Positions 1-8,781 of a DNA stretch of 64,000 bases are shown piece after piece. The stretch's first letter is position 1, and the number at the start of each line of letters is the position of its first letter. Location: the NCBI RefSeq assembly GCF_012275535.1, contig NZ_JAAVTK010000004.1:248001-312000 (forward strand), written 5' to 3'. Position numbers and translations under genes: made by a program. This DNA is from Hymenobacter artigasi. GTDB taxonomy: Bacteria; Bacteroidota; Bacteroidia; Cytophagales; Hymenobacteraceae. The notes under the pieces are model-generated. The model was not told where the DNA came from and searched no databases. It was given only the letters and a program-made list of their open reading frames with translations.

Positions 1-1
1 C

Positions 2-1075
2 GTCACCAACGCCATTCTGAACCAGCGTTCCGGCTTGTTGGATAAAGCCCGCACGGACATTGATAAAGCCATTGTAAACGAGAAAACCAGCGGCAAAGCC
101 AAAACCTGGTTTACCCGTGGTCAAGTTTACGAAGGCATGCTGGAAAGCCCCATCTACGGCAAACAGTTGCAGCCAGGCGAGGGCCTCCAGAAATCGTATG
201 AGTCTTATAACAAGACCATTGAGCTGGATACAAAGGATGGCGAATTCGGCAAGCAAGCTGTTGCCAGAATGGACGGGCTCTACGGCCGGGCATTTAACGA
301 TGCCGTGAACAGCTACAACGAGAAGAGCTACGACAAAGCCATTGAGAGCTATAAGCTAGCTTCCAGAATTAAGCCACAGGATACCACTGCAGTGCTGTAC
401 TCGGCGTATGCCTCGGAAGCCAAGCAGGATTTCGCGGGTGCCAAAGCGAGCTATAACCAACTGCTGGGCATGAACTACAAGTCGGTGACGTTGTATTCGC
501 GCTTGCTTCAAATGGCCAAGCAGCAGAACGATAATGCCGAAGCTGCTAAAGTAGTGCAGCAGGCTCTGGTAGCTTACCCCAACAATAAATCCTTTATGCT
601 GGAGGATTTGAACATGTCGCTCGCCAGTGGTAAAGGGGAAGATGCCCTTGCCAAAATCAATAAGGCCATCATTGCCGACCCCGGTAATTCGAACCTTTAT
701 GCAGTTCGTGGTTCTATGTATGACCAGCAAAAGAAAAACGAACTGGCTGTTGCTGATTACAAGAAAGCCGTTGAGTTGGAGCCCAACAATTTCGATGCCC
801 AGTTCAACCTTGGTGTATACAATTACAACAAGGCAGCTGACGCATACACCAAGGCCAGTAAAATGGACCTGAAAACGTATCAGGCTTCGGGCAAGAAATT
901 TGAAACTGAAGGTAAAAAATATTTTGAAGCTTCAGTTCCATATTTTGAGAAAGCACTTCAGTTGCAGCCCGATGACCGCAATACGCTGGTTTCCCTGCAG
1001 AAAGTTTATTTCCGCTTAGGCCGTAATGCCGATTCGGAGAAGCTTAATGCAAAGCTTAAGACCCTGACGAAGTAG
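2..1075 (+). CDS. TPR-repeat protein, 5' end outside window
   Basis: The frame is open from base 2, so the start lies upstream; the first in-window alternative start (TTG at 35) falls in mid-protein. About 357 residues are visible, made of tetratricopeptide-type helical pairs (for example AIADPGNSNLYAVRGSMYD and AVELEPNNFDAQFNLGVYN), with the strongest repeats between residues 100 and 270 of the visible part. There is no catalytic domain. TPR proteins of this kind in Bacteroidota are usually periplasmic or envelope scaffolds, but the N-terminus that would show a signal peptide is missing. A strong terminator follows at once, so this is the last gene of its unit. Specific function unknown. Confidence 0.85.
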   Translation, partial: VTNAILNQRSGLLDKARTDIDKAIVNEKTSGKAKTWFTRGQVYEGMLESPIYGKQLQPGEGLQKSYESYNKTIELDTKDGEFGKQAVARMDGLYGRAFNDAVNSYNEKSYDKAIESYKLASRIKPQDTTAVLYSAYASEAKQDFAGAKASYNQLLGMNYKSVTLYSRLLQMAKQQNDNAEAAKVVQQALVAYPNNKSFMLEDLNMSLASGKGEDALAKINKAIIADPGNSNLYAVRGSMYDQQKKNELAVADYKKAVELEPNNFDAQFNLGVYNYNKAADAYTKASKMDLKTYQASGKKFETEGKKYFEASVPYFEKALQLQPDDRNTLVSLQKVYFRLGRNADSEKLNAKLKTLTK

Positions 1076-1102
1076 GGGCTGGGGTTGCTATTAGGATGAC
1101 TG

Positions 1103-1137
1103 AAAAGGCCCGCACTCAAGCGGGCCTTTTCTTTTTT
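1103..1137 (+). terminator. Rho-independent terminator after TPR gene
   Basis: An 11-bp perfect stem (arms 1103-1113 and 1120-1130, GC core GGCCCGC) with a 6-nt loop is followed by a T-rich run. It sits 28 bp after the TPR stop codon. Confidence 0.9.
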
Positions 1138-1139
1138 GA

Positions 1140-2160
1140 ATATGCTACTTAACATAATATAAATTATAAGACAAAATATATGGTGTGGTTTTTTCTTGCT
1201 TTAAAAGGCTCGCTAACGTTTCACTAGCCTAAGTGACTTTTGTTTTGATAGGGTTTTATGAAGAATGCTCGGCAGTTGGTTTCATTAATAGATTCTACTC
1301 TGAGTAGATTCTATCTTCAATTGTACAGTAGATTGGGTTTTCTTTTATTTGGTTACTTGCTTTCCTTATTTCTTTTTGCGGCGGTGGTCCAGGTCTTTTA
1401 TTTGCAGGAACTGACCCTGCTTGCTGTAATAGATATCGAGCAGGCTGTGGTACGTACACCAGATGCCTTGGCTGTCGTCCTGGGCACCGAGCCGGTGGCT
1501 TCCCACTCGGCTTGCAGCGCCTTCAGCCTGCCGGAGCTGACTTTGGTTTCGGCTATGAGTTCTGTTGGTTCCGTTTTGTTGCTCTAGTTTCCTTTGTTGC
1601 GGATGGTTTATGCCTGTTGGTTTATTAGTTCATTTCGTTGGGTGTCTAAGCTGCAAGTCCATCATCAGTTGCTCTATTAATGGGTACTGTTAGCTGTACT
1701 AAAGATATGGACACGTTTGGGTTGGATTTGTCCTTAGACTTAAGACTTGTTGTTGACTTTGTGCCGCACTGTATATCATTGCACTTTGTACACTGATGGC
1801 TAAGAGTCAGAGTGTACTGAAAAGATAATTTAAATAAGTACAAGATAGTAGAAAATATTGAGCATTTTATGTACTTATAATTACTTTAATAACATGCTCC
1901 TCTCCTATTATCTTTTATACTATGTGTATTTCGTTATGTAACTGATTCATTTACTAGGTTATGAGCGTATGGGTGCATTATATCAAAAAAAAGTTTCTTA
2001 AGTTTCTGAGCTCCTAACGACACTATTGAAACAGAGAAGTTTATATTTCGTATATACTACGACTCCATGTACTGTATGTCGTGGAGAGCATACTGACACA
2101 AGTTTCTCGACAAAAGCCTATAAAAGTATAAAATATTTCTCGTTTTGTACTTTTATTGAC
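1140..2160. other. AT-rich gene-poor stretch
   Basis: About 1 kb much richer in A+T than its surroundings, with no convincing intact gene. Short open frames (1258-1587 plus, 1646-1843 minus) have no recognisable domains, and the first lies antisense to the DUF349-like relic described separately. The AT content and the decayed fragment suggest an eroding region or old insertion site. Confidence 0.6.
1355..1583 (-). pseudogene. Decayed fragment of a DUF349-like gene
   Basis: On the minus strand, one frame (from 1583) reads ...LKALQAEWEATGSVPR. The frame shifted by one base continues AQDDSQGIWCTYHSLLDIYY and then an IKDLDHR segment, before stops and a further shift near 1360-1375. The pattern LQ-EW--G-VP followed by an IW--Y---D-YY block is the hallmark of DUF349 helical repeats, which are common in Bacteroidota. 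Two frameshifts and flanking stops mean it cannot encode a working protein. The match is from memory of the family, not a search. Confidence 0.5.
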
Positions 2161-2168
2161 TAGTTTTG
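2161..2168 (+). promoter_or_regulatory. Bacteroidota -7 promoter box (TAGTTTTG)
   Basis: Perfect match to the TAnnTTTG consensus, 30 bp upstream of the ATG at 2199. No well-spaced TTTG -33 element is visible. Confidence 0.5.
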
Positions 2169-2198
2169 TTAAGCCGCTAACTTCCCCTACACCACAAT

Positions 2199-3194
2199 AT
2201 GCCAAAACTGATAGACTACCCAAGAACGAGCTACACAGGCGCCTGGGAACTAGCCGAGATTACCGATGACACGGGCGGAAAATGCACGATAGAAAACGCG
2301 GCAAGAAAACTGAACAGAAAAGTCAGTGGGTCATTCAAAGCCATAATCGGCTCCGCAGTAAAGTTTGGACTCATAACCAGCAAACGCGAACTGCTAACTA
2401 CAACGACGCTGTTCAAACGAATTAAGCATGCTTATGACAAGCAGGAAGAATTAACCTTCCACCGCGAAGCATTCCTTACCCCACCCCTATTCACGCAAAT
2501 CTGCCGCAAATTCCGCTCACGGGAATTGCCAGTACAAATGCTGGATGTGATGCTAATCCGAGAGTTTGGCGTGGAAGAAATAAATGCACCGGGAGTAGCC
2601 AAAGCATTTGTGGACGGCTGCCGCATGGTAGGTATTCTCGATGAACGGAACATCATCGCCGATATCGATGCTTTTAAAGCAGCACAGGGTTCCAGACGTG
2701 AGTTAGCTAGCCCGCAGCCGCAAACCAACGTGTTCCGAGGCTTACCAGAAATAGACAATCTGGTATCCCAGAAACAGCCTAACGGAGAATCAGATTTGAA
2801 CACTGCAGCTACGGATGATGCAGTCGCATTGCAAAACGTTAAGAAATCAAGCGTAACACCAGACGGGACCCCCATTGGTAAAAACAACAGCCAAGAAAAC
2901 ACAGATGCAGTTGCCAGTCTGTTTGGCTTCTTTGAGACAACGCCAAGACAGGAAGCAGCCCTCAAAGTAGAAAAGCTGGAAGCACCTGATGAGATGCGCA
3001 AAAATGTGCACCACCAATCATCAGAAGCCCACGTAACACCTCCAATAGCCACCTTCCCGGTTACCGACCACAGGGAGTACCAATTACAGGTTAGCGGCCC
3101 TGGAATAAACACAGTGCTCTCAATTACAGAGGAAGAAGACGTCGCCATCGCCATCGCACTGCTGGAGAAAATACGACGGCAGCTAAAAAACTAA
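2199..3194 (+). CDS. Orphan protein with putative N-terminal winged-helix-like region
   Basis: 331 residues, not confidently assignable to a named family. Residues 1-75 look like a small helix-turn-helix-type domain (EN-AARKLNRKVSGSFKAIIGSAVKFGLIT). Residues 80-150 form a second helical segment. Residues 165-285 are low-complexity and polar, probably a linker. The last 45 residues (YQLQVSGPG to the EEEDVAIAIALLEKI helix) look like a small beta-plus-helix module. I recall similar proteins as hypotheticals in other Bacteroidota. Codon use is AT-rich and Lys/Asn-rich, clearly unlike the flanking genes, which suggests recent acquisition. It has its own promoter box and is followed directly by a large inverted repeat. 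DNA binding is an inference only. Confidence 0.75.
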   Translation: MPKLIDYPRTSYTGAWELAEITDDTGGKCTIENAARKLNRKVSGSFKAIIGSAVKFGLITSKRELLTTTTLFKRIKHAYDKQEELTFHREAFLTPPLFTQICRKFRSRELPVQMLDVMLIREFGVEEINAPGVAKAFVDGCRMVGILDERNIIADIDAFKAAQGSRRELASPQPQTNVFRGLPEIDNLVSQKQPNGESDLNTAATDDAVALQNVKKSSVTPDGTPIGKNNSQENTDAVASLFGFFETTPRQEAALKVEKLEAPDEMRKNVHHQSSEAHVTPPIATFPVTDHREYQLQVSGPGINTVLSITEEEDVAIAIALLEKIRRQLKN

Positions 3195-3245
3195 AAGCTG
3201 GAAGGGTCCGAATCGCAGACGATGCAATTCGGACCCTTCCAGCTT
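3195..3245. terminator. 19-bp perfect inverted repeat between convergent genes
   Basis: Perfect arms 3195-3213 and 3227-3245 with a 13-nt loop begin one base after the stop codon at 3194. The CotH gene converges from the other side (stop at 3268). There is little T-tract, so it is probably a bidirectional terminator, but it is long for one. Confidence 0.6.
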
Positions 3246-3267
3246 AAGAAATGATAAAGAAGACAGA

Positions 3268-4983
3268 TTAATTAATCAGCAGTTTCGATATACTACTGGA
3301 ATTGGTTGTTTCAATCTTGATGATATAAAGTCCTTTACTCAATTGGCTAATATCTAGCTTATTCTGACCATTTAATAACCCGGTAAGCAACACCTCTTTG
3401 CCTTGTAAGTTTCTGATGCTAACGGTGCAGCCCGAGCCTCCCGAATCAATTGTCAGGTAGTCACTAGCGGGATTCGGGTAGAAACGGATTCCATTCGCTG
3501 CGGGGGTTGCAGCTGTGGCCAGAATTGCGCAGGGTTGTGCAAGCGTTTGGTCTAAGTAGCTCAGCCGGCCCTGCAACCAGGTGGACATATAGGTAAGCTG
3601 AGTGGTATCTTTCGTAAAATCAGACCAGACTAACTGCTCCCGCTCGTAAACACTATTCGATTCCAAATACGAATGGTTGGCTTCAAGTAGCCCCATAATG
3701 TGCGGCTCGGTAATAATACTTGCGCGCAGCTGTACCCACCGATTCGTTAGGGTGGCCCGAAACCCTCCCGGGGAGCAATCCTGAAGTAGCCGGTCATAAA
3801 AACCGTTGCTCAGAAGACCGGTGGTAGCTGGGTCCAACGCAATCCAGTTCAGGCCCATAACGTTGTCCAAGTCCCAGGGCACGTAATAATAGGGTTCGCC
3901 TTGCTTATACTTGGCGATGTAAAGATTCTTGCCCGTATTATCGGTAGCTCGCAACAAGTTCATGAAGATGTAATAATCAACTGCACTTGCCAGGTTAAAC
4001 CGCTGCTTATACGTTTGGTAGAAAACCGCGTCCGAACTATTCTCAACAAAGTCAACGAAATTGTAGAGCAAGGACCAGCTCACCTGCTCCTCAGGGTGCA
4101 TGTATTCAAACCCACCCCACGTTTCATTGGTGTTTGAAAAAGGTGGAAGCGTATCGAAAGTAACCGCGCCACCCCAGTCGAATCCTTTGTACAGTTCGCC
4201 GGTAATGCCGTTGTTGTATTTCTTAAGCTTAAGCTGCTTGCGGTCTATGCGCTCACTAAGCGCGTACACGCCTTTGTATTCGTCGTTAACGAATACTTCC
4301 GCGTAGGAGATTGCAATACCATTTTTGGCATCCGGCTCTGCCGCTTTGTAATAAATGGTGTGAATCTCCTGCCAAAGCTCATTAGCCGCCTTACTCCGAA
4401 TCCGCATCGGCTCATGAGCCATGGCCTGAAGGTTCCACTTATTATCGGTGCGCATGCCCAGAAACTTCATATCCCGGGAAGTAACGCCCGTGGTATCGGC
4501 CCAGAAACTGAGTTCGTAGGATTTCTTCGGATAACCTTGCGAAGACCCTCCCCTTACCTCAACGCCCATATTGGCCGACGAGTACCGGCCACTCGACTCG
4601 GCCATGGAAAACTGAGCAAACACACTGGGACTGTCGACAATCGGACTGCGGGCAGCAATATGGATGACCGGCAGCTGCGAAAAATACACGGTATATGTAA
4701 GTCCAGCCGACTGCGCCTGGTACGATTCATCGGTGTGGACGGCGAGCGTCGGTTGAACCAGACTGTATGCTTTGTCAAGCAGCAGGGTGCTTTTACTGGC
4801 CGTGCCCTGGGCATTGAGTTCGGCCAGATTCTGATTGACAATAATCAACCTTTGTTTTTGGTCGATGTGGTACAAATGCGGGGCGACTGAAATAGTGTCG
4901 CCGGCAACGGCTTGAAAGGTAGCGAGTGAAAAGATTAAAGCGGGCAGAAACGACACTCGTGGACGAGCGGAAAAAGGTCGCAT
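3268..4983 (-). CDS. CotH kinase family protein with T9SS sorting domain
   Basis: 571 residues. A signal peptide (hydrophobic segment about residues 9-27, cleavage near AVAGD) leads into a CotH kinase domain at about 75-480. The CotH signature is present: RGGSSQGYPKKSYELSF near residue 145, and the metal-binding YYVPWDLDNVMGLNW near 375. CotH enzymes are atypical protein kinases, first known from spore coats; in Bacteroidota they are secreted proteins of unknown substrate. The last 75 residues (FYPNPASDYLTID ... GLYIIKI) are a type A T9SS C-terminal sorting domain, so the protein should cross the outer membrane and be surface-attached or released. Start is ATG at 4983. It converges on the orphan gene and diverges from the phosphoesterase gene. 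Confidence 0.9.
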   Translation of the reverse strand: MRPFSARPRVSFLPALIFSLATFQAVAGDTISVAPHLYHIDQKQRLIIVNQNLAELNAQGTASKSTLLLDKAYSLVQPTLAVHTDESYQAQSAGLTYTVYFSQLPVIHIAARSPIVDSPSVFAQFSMAESSGRYSSANMGVEVRGGSSQGYPKKSYELSFWADTTGVTSRDMKFLGMRTDNKWNLQAMAHEPMRIRSKAANELWQEIHTIYYKAAEPDAKNGIAISYAEVFVNDEYKGVYALSERIDRKQLKLKKYNNGITGELYKGFDWGGAVTFDTLPPFSNTNETWGGFEYMHPEEQVSWSLLYNFVDFVENSSDAVFYQTYKQRFNLASAVDYYIFMNLLRATDNTGKNLYIAKYKQGEPYYYVPWDLDNVMGLNWIALDPATTGLLSNGFYDRLLQDCSPGGFRATLTNRWVQLRASIITEPHIMGLLEANHSYLESNSVYEREQLVWSDFTKDTTQLTYMSTWLQGRLSYLDQTLAQPCAILATAATPAANGIRFYPNPASDYLTIDSGGSGCTVSIRNLQGKEVLLTGLLNGQNKLDISQLSKGLYIIKIETTNSSSISKLLIN

Positions 4984-5372
4984 AAACGGGTTTGGTTAGA
5001 AGTGGTAGATAAATTAAGTCCCGCAGTCATTTCAGGAAAGGAAAGTGCGGGCTTGGTCGAGCGAAAAGGGCTGTTTGCCGTGGAAAACAAGCAGCTGATA
5101 GTTAAAGCAAAGGCAGCTACTGGTTCTAAGTTGGAAACAGCGCTGAAGTAAGGGTAATTTTATTTCGATAAAAACGGTCTGAACACCTGTTTATAAAAGG
5201 TCATAAATAACCTGGTGAATACCTTTCTATCTGGTATTTCAAGCATCGGCCGGCAGTAGCAGCACGGCCATTTTTGTTAATTGTAACTAATGAGGCTGCG
5301 AAATAAGTATAGAACGACTATACGACTTTCGATTCTACTGGAATTCTGCGTTTTTCTTTAATCATTATAATT
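4984..5372. other. Intergenic region between divergent secreted-protein genes
   Basis: 389 bp between two divergently transcribed T9SS-cargo genes, so it must hold both promoters. Only imperfect matches to TAnnTTTG are visible (TACCTTTC near 5220). I see no ORF, RNA gene or strong repeat. Confidence 0.5.
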
Positions 5373-6518
5373 ATGCATCCGTTCAGTACTATGCTTCAGC
5401 ATTCCCGGCTGCTATGTTTCAGCAGTGCCGTTGCGCTGCTGCTAATGGCTGGGGCGCACCGGAGCAATGCCCAACGGTTCGCGGCCATTGGGGACTATGG
5501 GTTTGCCGGCAACGCAGAGCGCGACGTGGCGCAGCTCGTCAAAGGATGGGACCCGGATTTTATCATCACCCTGGGCGATAATAATTATGATGCGGGCGAT
5601 TCGGCCACAATTGACCAAAACATTGGCCAGTACTACCACAGCTACATTGGCCAGTACCGGGGGCGCTATGGACCGAGTGCTTCCACCAACCGCTTCTTTC
5701 CGTCCCTGGGCAACCACGATTACTACACGCGCAATGGCGAGGCATACAAAGACTATTTCACCCTGCCCGGCAACGGACGCTACTATGACTTTGTGCGCGG
5801 CGACGTGCACTTTTTTGCGCTCAACAGCGACCCGGCCGAGCCCGATGGCATCAGTGCCACCTCGGTGCAGGCTAAATGGCTAAAAGCCCGGTTAGAAGCC
5901 TCGTCGAGCCGTTGGAATGTTGTTTACCTGCACCATGCCCCCTACTCTTCGGGAGCCCATGGCAACACGGTCGCTCTGCAATGGCCCTTCAGCCAATGGG
6001 GAGCCTCCGTGGTGCTGGCAGGACACGACCATCACTACGAACGGCTTTTGGTGGATAAAATGCCCTACGTAGTGAATGGCCTGGGTGGCCGCAGCATTTA
6101 CCGCGTAAACATGCAGCGCCTACCCGAGAGCAAAGCCACGTTCAACGCGGACTTTGGGGCCATGCTCATCAAAGCAAACGCCGATAGCCTCTCCCTGCAA
6201 TTCTATACCCGCCGCCAGGTGCTGGTGGACACCTACGTGCTCTACCCCGCCCTGAGCACGGTGCCCACCCTGTTTCCCGTGAGTCCCAATCCCTTCGAGG
6301 AAAGCACGAAAGTAGTGTTCTCGCTACCCAGCGCGGCCACCGTTCAATTACGGGTGCTGAACGCCATGGGCCAGGAAGTGACCCGCCTATATGATGGCCC
6401 CGCCGCCGCCGGCTGGCATCGGCTCACGTGGTCGCGCAATGCTTTGGCACCGGGGGCCTACTACCTGCAGCTGTTGGGAGCCGGCAAGCCACAGGTAACG
6501 CGGGTAGCCATTTTATAG
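5373..6518 (+). CDS. Secreted metallophosphoesterase with T9SS sorting domain
   Basis: 381 residues. A signal peptide spans about residues 10-34 (hydrophobic ALLLMAGAH, then SNAQ). The calcineurin-type metallophosphatase fold shows its motifs in order: GDYG at 40-43, GDNNYD at 68-73, GNHDYY about 113, HHAPY about 187 and AGHDHHYE about 216. It resembles the secreted purple-acid-phosphatase/5'-nucleotidase-like branch. Residues about 300-381 (FPVSPNPFEESTKV ... PGAYYLQL) form a T9SS C-terminal sorting domain. Predicted role: extracellular phosphate ester hydrolysis; substrate not deducible. Start at ATG 5373, with a second in-frame ATG 18 bp on. The stop lies 19 bp from that of hisIE on the opposite strand, with no room for a long terminator. 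Confidence 0.92.
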   Translation: MHPFSTMLQHSRLLCFSSAVALLLMAGAHRSNAQRFAAIGDYGFAGNAERDVAQLVKGWDPDFIITLGDNNYDAGDSATIDQNIGQYYHSYIGQYRGRYGPSASTNRFFPSLGNHDYYTRNGEAYKDYFTLPGNGRYYDFVRGDVHFFALNSDPAEPDGISATSVQAKWLKARLEASSSRWNVVYLHHAPYSSGAHGNTVALQWPFSQWGASVVLAGHDHHYERLLVDKMPYVVNGLGGRSIYRVNMQRLPESKATFNADFGAMLIKANADSLSLQFYTRRQVLVDTYVLYPALSTVPTLFPVSPNPFEESTKVVFSLPSAATVQLRVLNAMGQEVTRLYDGPAAAGWHRLTWSRNALAPGAYYLQLLGAGKPQVTRVAIL

Positions 6519-6537
6519 GCCTTCTGCATTTATCCTT

Positions 6538-7206
6538 CTATCCTTCCGTCAAATGCCGGGTGTTGGGGAGGCGGTGGCGCTCCTGCAGCACCTCGATAAC
6601 TTCGGCCATGGAAACGCCCGAGGCCACGAGCAGCACAAGCAGGTGGTAAAGCAAATCGGCAACTTCGCCCGGCAGGGTTTCGCGGTGGCCGGCTACGGCA
6701 TCAATAACCGTTTCAACGGCCTCCTCTCCTACTTTTTGGGCAATTTTAGGCAGGCCTTTCTTGAACAACGAAACAGTGTAGGACGTGGGGGCACGCTCCG
6801 GAAATTGCTGCCGCTCCACAATCAACCGTTCCAACGCGCCCAGAAAGCCGATTGGCGCGGCTGGTGCCTGTAGTTGTTCCGGCTGCACAAAGCAGCTCAC
6901 CGTACCACGATGGCACGTCGGACCGGCCGGCAGGGCCCGAATAAGGACAGTGTCCGCATCGCAGTCGATGTGCGTGCTGACTACCGTGAGATAATTACCG
7001 CTGGATTCGCCTTTGGTCCAAAGCCGGTTTTTCGACCTGGAGAAAAACGTTACGCGTCCCTCATGCTGCGTTTTGGCCCAGGCTTCGGCATTGAAATACC
7101 CAAGCATCAGCACCTGCCCGGTGTCAGCATCCTGAATAATGGCCGGGGCCAAACCGGTAGATGCATCAAAATGAAGACTAGTGGGCGAAGTGGAAGCAGC
7201 AGACAT
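6538..7206 (-). CDS. hisIE: Bifunctional phosphoribosyl-AMP cyclohydrolase / phosphoribosyl-ATP pyrophosphatase
   Basis: Catalyses steps 2 and 3 of histidine synthesis. The HisI domain is about residues 10-115, with GQVLMLGYFN, WTKGESSGN and the Zn-binding CDADT ... GPTCHRGTVSC pattern. The HisE pyrophosphatase domain is about 125-222, with the GEEAVETV and EVADLLYHLLVLL helices. Start chosen at ATG 7206 (MSAAST); an upstream TTG-type start at 7254 would add 16 residues unlike the family and overlap hisF. It is the last gene of the his operon, 31 bp after hisF. Confidence 0.96.
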   Translation of the reverse strand: MSAASTSPTSLHFDASTGLAPAIIQDADTGQVLMLGYFNAEAWAKTQHEGRVTFFSRSKNRLWTKGESSGNYLTVVSTHIDCDADTVLIRALPAGPTCHRGTVSCFVQPEQLQAPAAPIGFLGALERLIVERQQFPERAPTSYTVSLFKKGLPKIAQKVGEEAVETVIDAVAGHRETLPGEVADLLYHLLVLLVASGVSMAEVIEVLQERHRLPNTRHLTEG

Positions 7207-7237
7207 ATTAAAGACTAAGATACAATTTACACAAATG

Positions 7238-7993
7238 TTACAGGCGCACAGCAATACCAGCCGTGTGCAGGTATTGCTTCAGCGCCGGCAAAGCGGTTTC
7301 GTTGAAGTGGAAAATGCTGGCCGCCAATGCCGCATCCGCCCCTCCAGCTTCGAAAACAGCGGTGAAGTCAGAAGGCTGGCCAGCGCCACCGGAGGCAATT
7401 ACGGGAACCGATACAGCGTCGCTCACGGCCCGGGTCAGTTCCAGCGCGAAGCCGGCCTTTGTGCCGTCGTGGCTCATTGACGTCAGCAGAAGCTCGCCAG
7501 CTCCCAAATCGGCGGCCATTCGGCACCAGTCTACGGCCTGGCGGCCGGTTGGCGTGGTTCCAGCGCGGGTCATCACCTGCCACTCTTCGTCCACCAACCG
7601 GGCATCGACTGCCACTACTACGCACTGGGAACCGAAACGCCGGGCTAAATCCGATATGAAAGCGGGACGAGCCAGGGCGGCGGAGTTGATGGAAACCTTA
7701 TCGGCCCCGCTCAGCAGCAGGGCTTCCACGTCGGCCACGGTGCTGATGCCGCCGCCCACGGTGAAAGGAATATCCAGCACGCGGGCAATGTCGCGCACCA
7801 GTTCCGTGAGCGGCTGCCGCCGCTGGTTGGTGGCCGTGATGTCGAGAAACACCAGTTCATCGGCCCCTTCGAAGGCATAGCGGGCGGCCAGGGCCACGGG
7901 GTCGCCGGCATCGCGCAGGCCTTCAAACTGAATGCCTTTCACGGTCCGCCCGTCGCGGACGTCAAGGCAGGGAATAAGTCTTTTCTTAACCAC
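7238..7993 (-). CDS. hisF: Imidazole glycerol phosphate synthase, cyclase subunit
   Basis: 251-residue TIM barrel that, with HisH, converts PRFAR plus glutamine-derived ammonia to imidazole glycerol phosphate and AICAR. It opens with KKRLIPCLDVRDGRTVKG, carrying the catalytic Asp of the CLDV motif. The second catalytic Asp lies in LLTSMSHDGTKAG, and phosphate-binding loops appear as GGGIS and ASGGAG. Full family length. The start codon is GTG. 39 bp downstream of hisA. Confidence 0.97.
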   Translation of the reverse strand: MVKKRLIPCLDVRDGRTVKGIQFEGLRDAGDPVALAARYAFEGADELVFLDITATNQRRQPLTELVRDIARVLDIPFTVGGGISTVADVEALLLSGADKVSINSAALARPAFISDLARRFGSQCVVVAVDARLVDEEWQVMTRAGTTPTGRQAVDWCRMAADLGAGELLLTSMSHDGTKAGFALELTRAVSDAVSVPVIASGGAGQPSDFTAVFEAGGADAALAASIFHFNETALPALKQYLHTAGIAVRL

Positions 7994-8032
7994 AGGGAGG
8001 GATATTTACTAAATGCCAGGCATCAAAATCTA

Positions 8033-8749
8033 CTACAGGAACCGCTGCAAATCGGCCAACGCGATGGTGCCTTCGTAGAGCGCCTTGCCGATAATAGCTC
8101 CGTGCATACCAGCCTCCGCGAGCAGTTCCAGGTCGCTAATGGTGGTTACGCCGCCGCTGGCAATAAAGCGGGCCGTGGGAAACTGCTCCACCAGCAAACG
8201 GTAGGTGGGCAGCGATGGCCCCTGGAGCAGGCCGTCCTTGCTCACGTCGGTGCAGATAAACGTGGTGCCACCGGCCGCCAGGTAGTCGGCCACGAAGCCG
8301 GTTAGCGTCAGGTCGCTCTGGTCGACCCAGGCATTGATAACGATGTGGGCACCTTTGTAGTCGGCCCCGAGAAAGATGGTATCAGCCCCGTACTGCGCCA
8401 GCCAGGCCTGCACGGTGGCGGGCTCGCGCACGGCTAGGCTACCAGCGGTAGCGTGGGCAGCCCCGGCACCCAGTACCTGCGCCAGAGCCGCTGCCGTTTG
8501 AATCCCGCCGCCGGCATCAATATCCAGGCTGGTTTGGCTGGCGATGGCTTCGAGCACAGCCAGGTTGACCGGCTGGCCAGCGCGAGCACCGTCGAGGTCG
8601 ACCAGGTGCAGGCGGCGCAGGCCCGCATCGGCAAAGCGCCGGGCCACGGCTACCGGGTCGGCGTCATAGGTCGTTTGCCGGGCAAAATCGCCGGCACTTA
8701 GCCGGACGCACTGGCCGTTGATGAGGTCGATAGCAGGGATAATCTCCAC
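8033..8749 (-). CDS. hisA: ProFAR isomerase (phosphoribosylformimino-AICAR-P isomerase)
   Basis: 238-residue half-barrel-repeat TIM barrel, step 4 of histidine synthesis. Visible motifs are AIDLINGQCVRL with the catalytic Asp, HLVDLDGA, GGGIQ, CTDVSKDG with the second catalytic Asp, and IASGGV. The start is GTG, fixed by the conserved MEIIPAID opening. It sits between hisH (32 bp upstream) and hisF. Confidence 0.97.
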   Translation of the reverse strand: MEIIPAIDLINGQCVRLSAGDFARQTTYDADPVAVARRFADAGLRRLHLVDLDGARAGQPVNLAVLEAIASQTSLDIDAGGGIQTAAALAQVLGAGAAHATAGSLAVREPATVQAWLAQYGADTIFLGADYKGAHIVINAWVDQSDLTLTGFVADYLAAGGTTFICTDVSKDGLLQGPSLPTYRLLVEQFPTARFIASGGVTTISDLELLAEAGMHGAIIGKALYEGTIALADLQRFL

Positions 8750-8781
8750 TGGGTAGGTACTTATTTGAGGATGAACGAATG

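Noticed and set aside
1258..1587. 109-codon open frame, plus strand
   Set aside because: No domain, odd composition, and it lies antisense to the DUF349-like relic.
1646..1843. 65-codon open frame, minus strand
   Set aside because: Cys/Ser-rich with no recognisable family, in AT-rich decayed DNA with no promoter box; not supportable as a gene.
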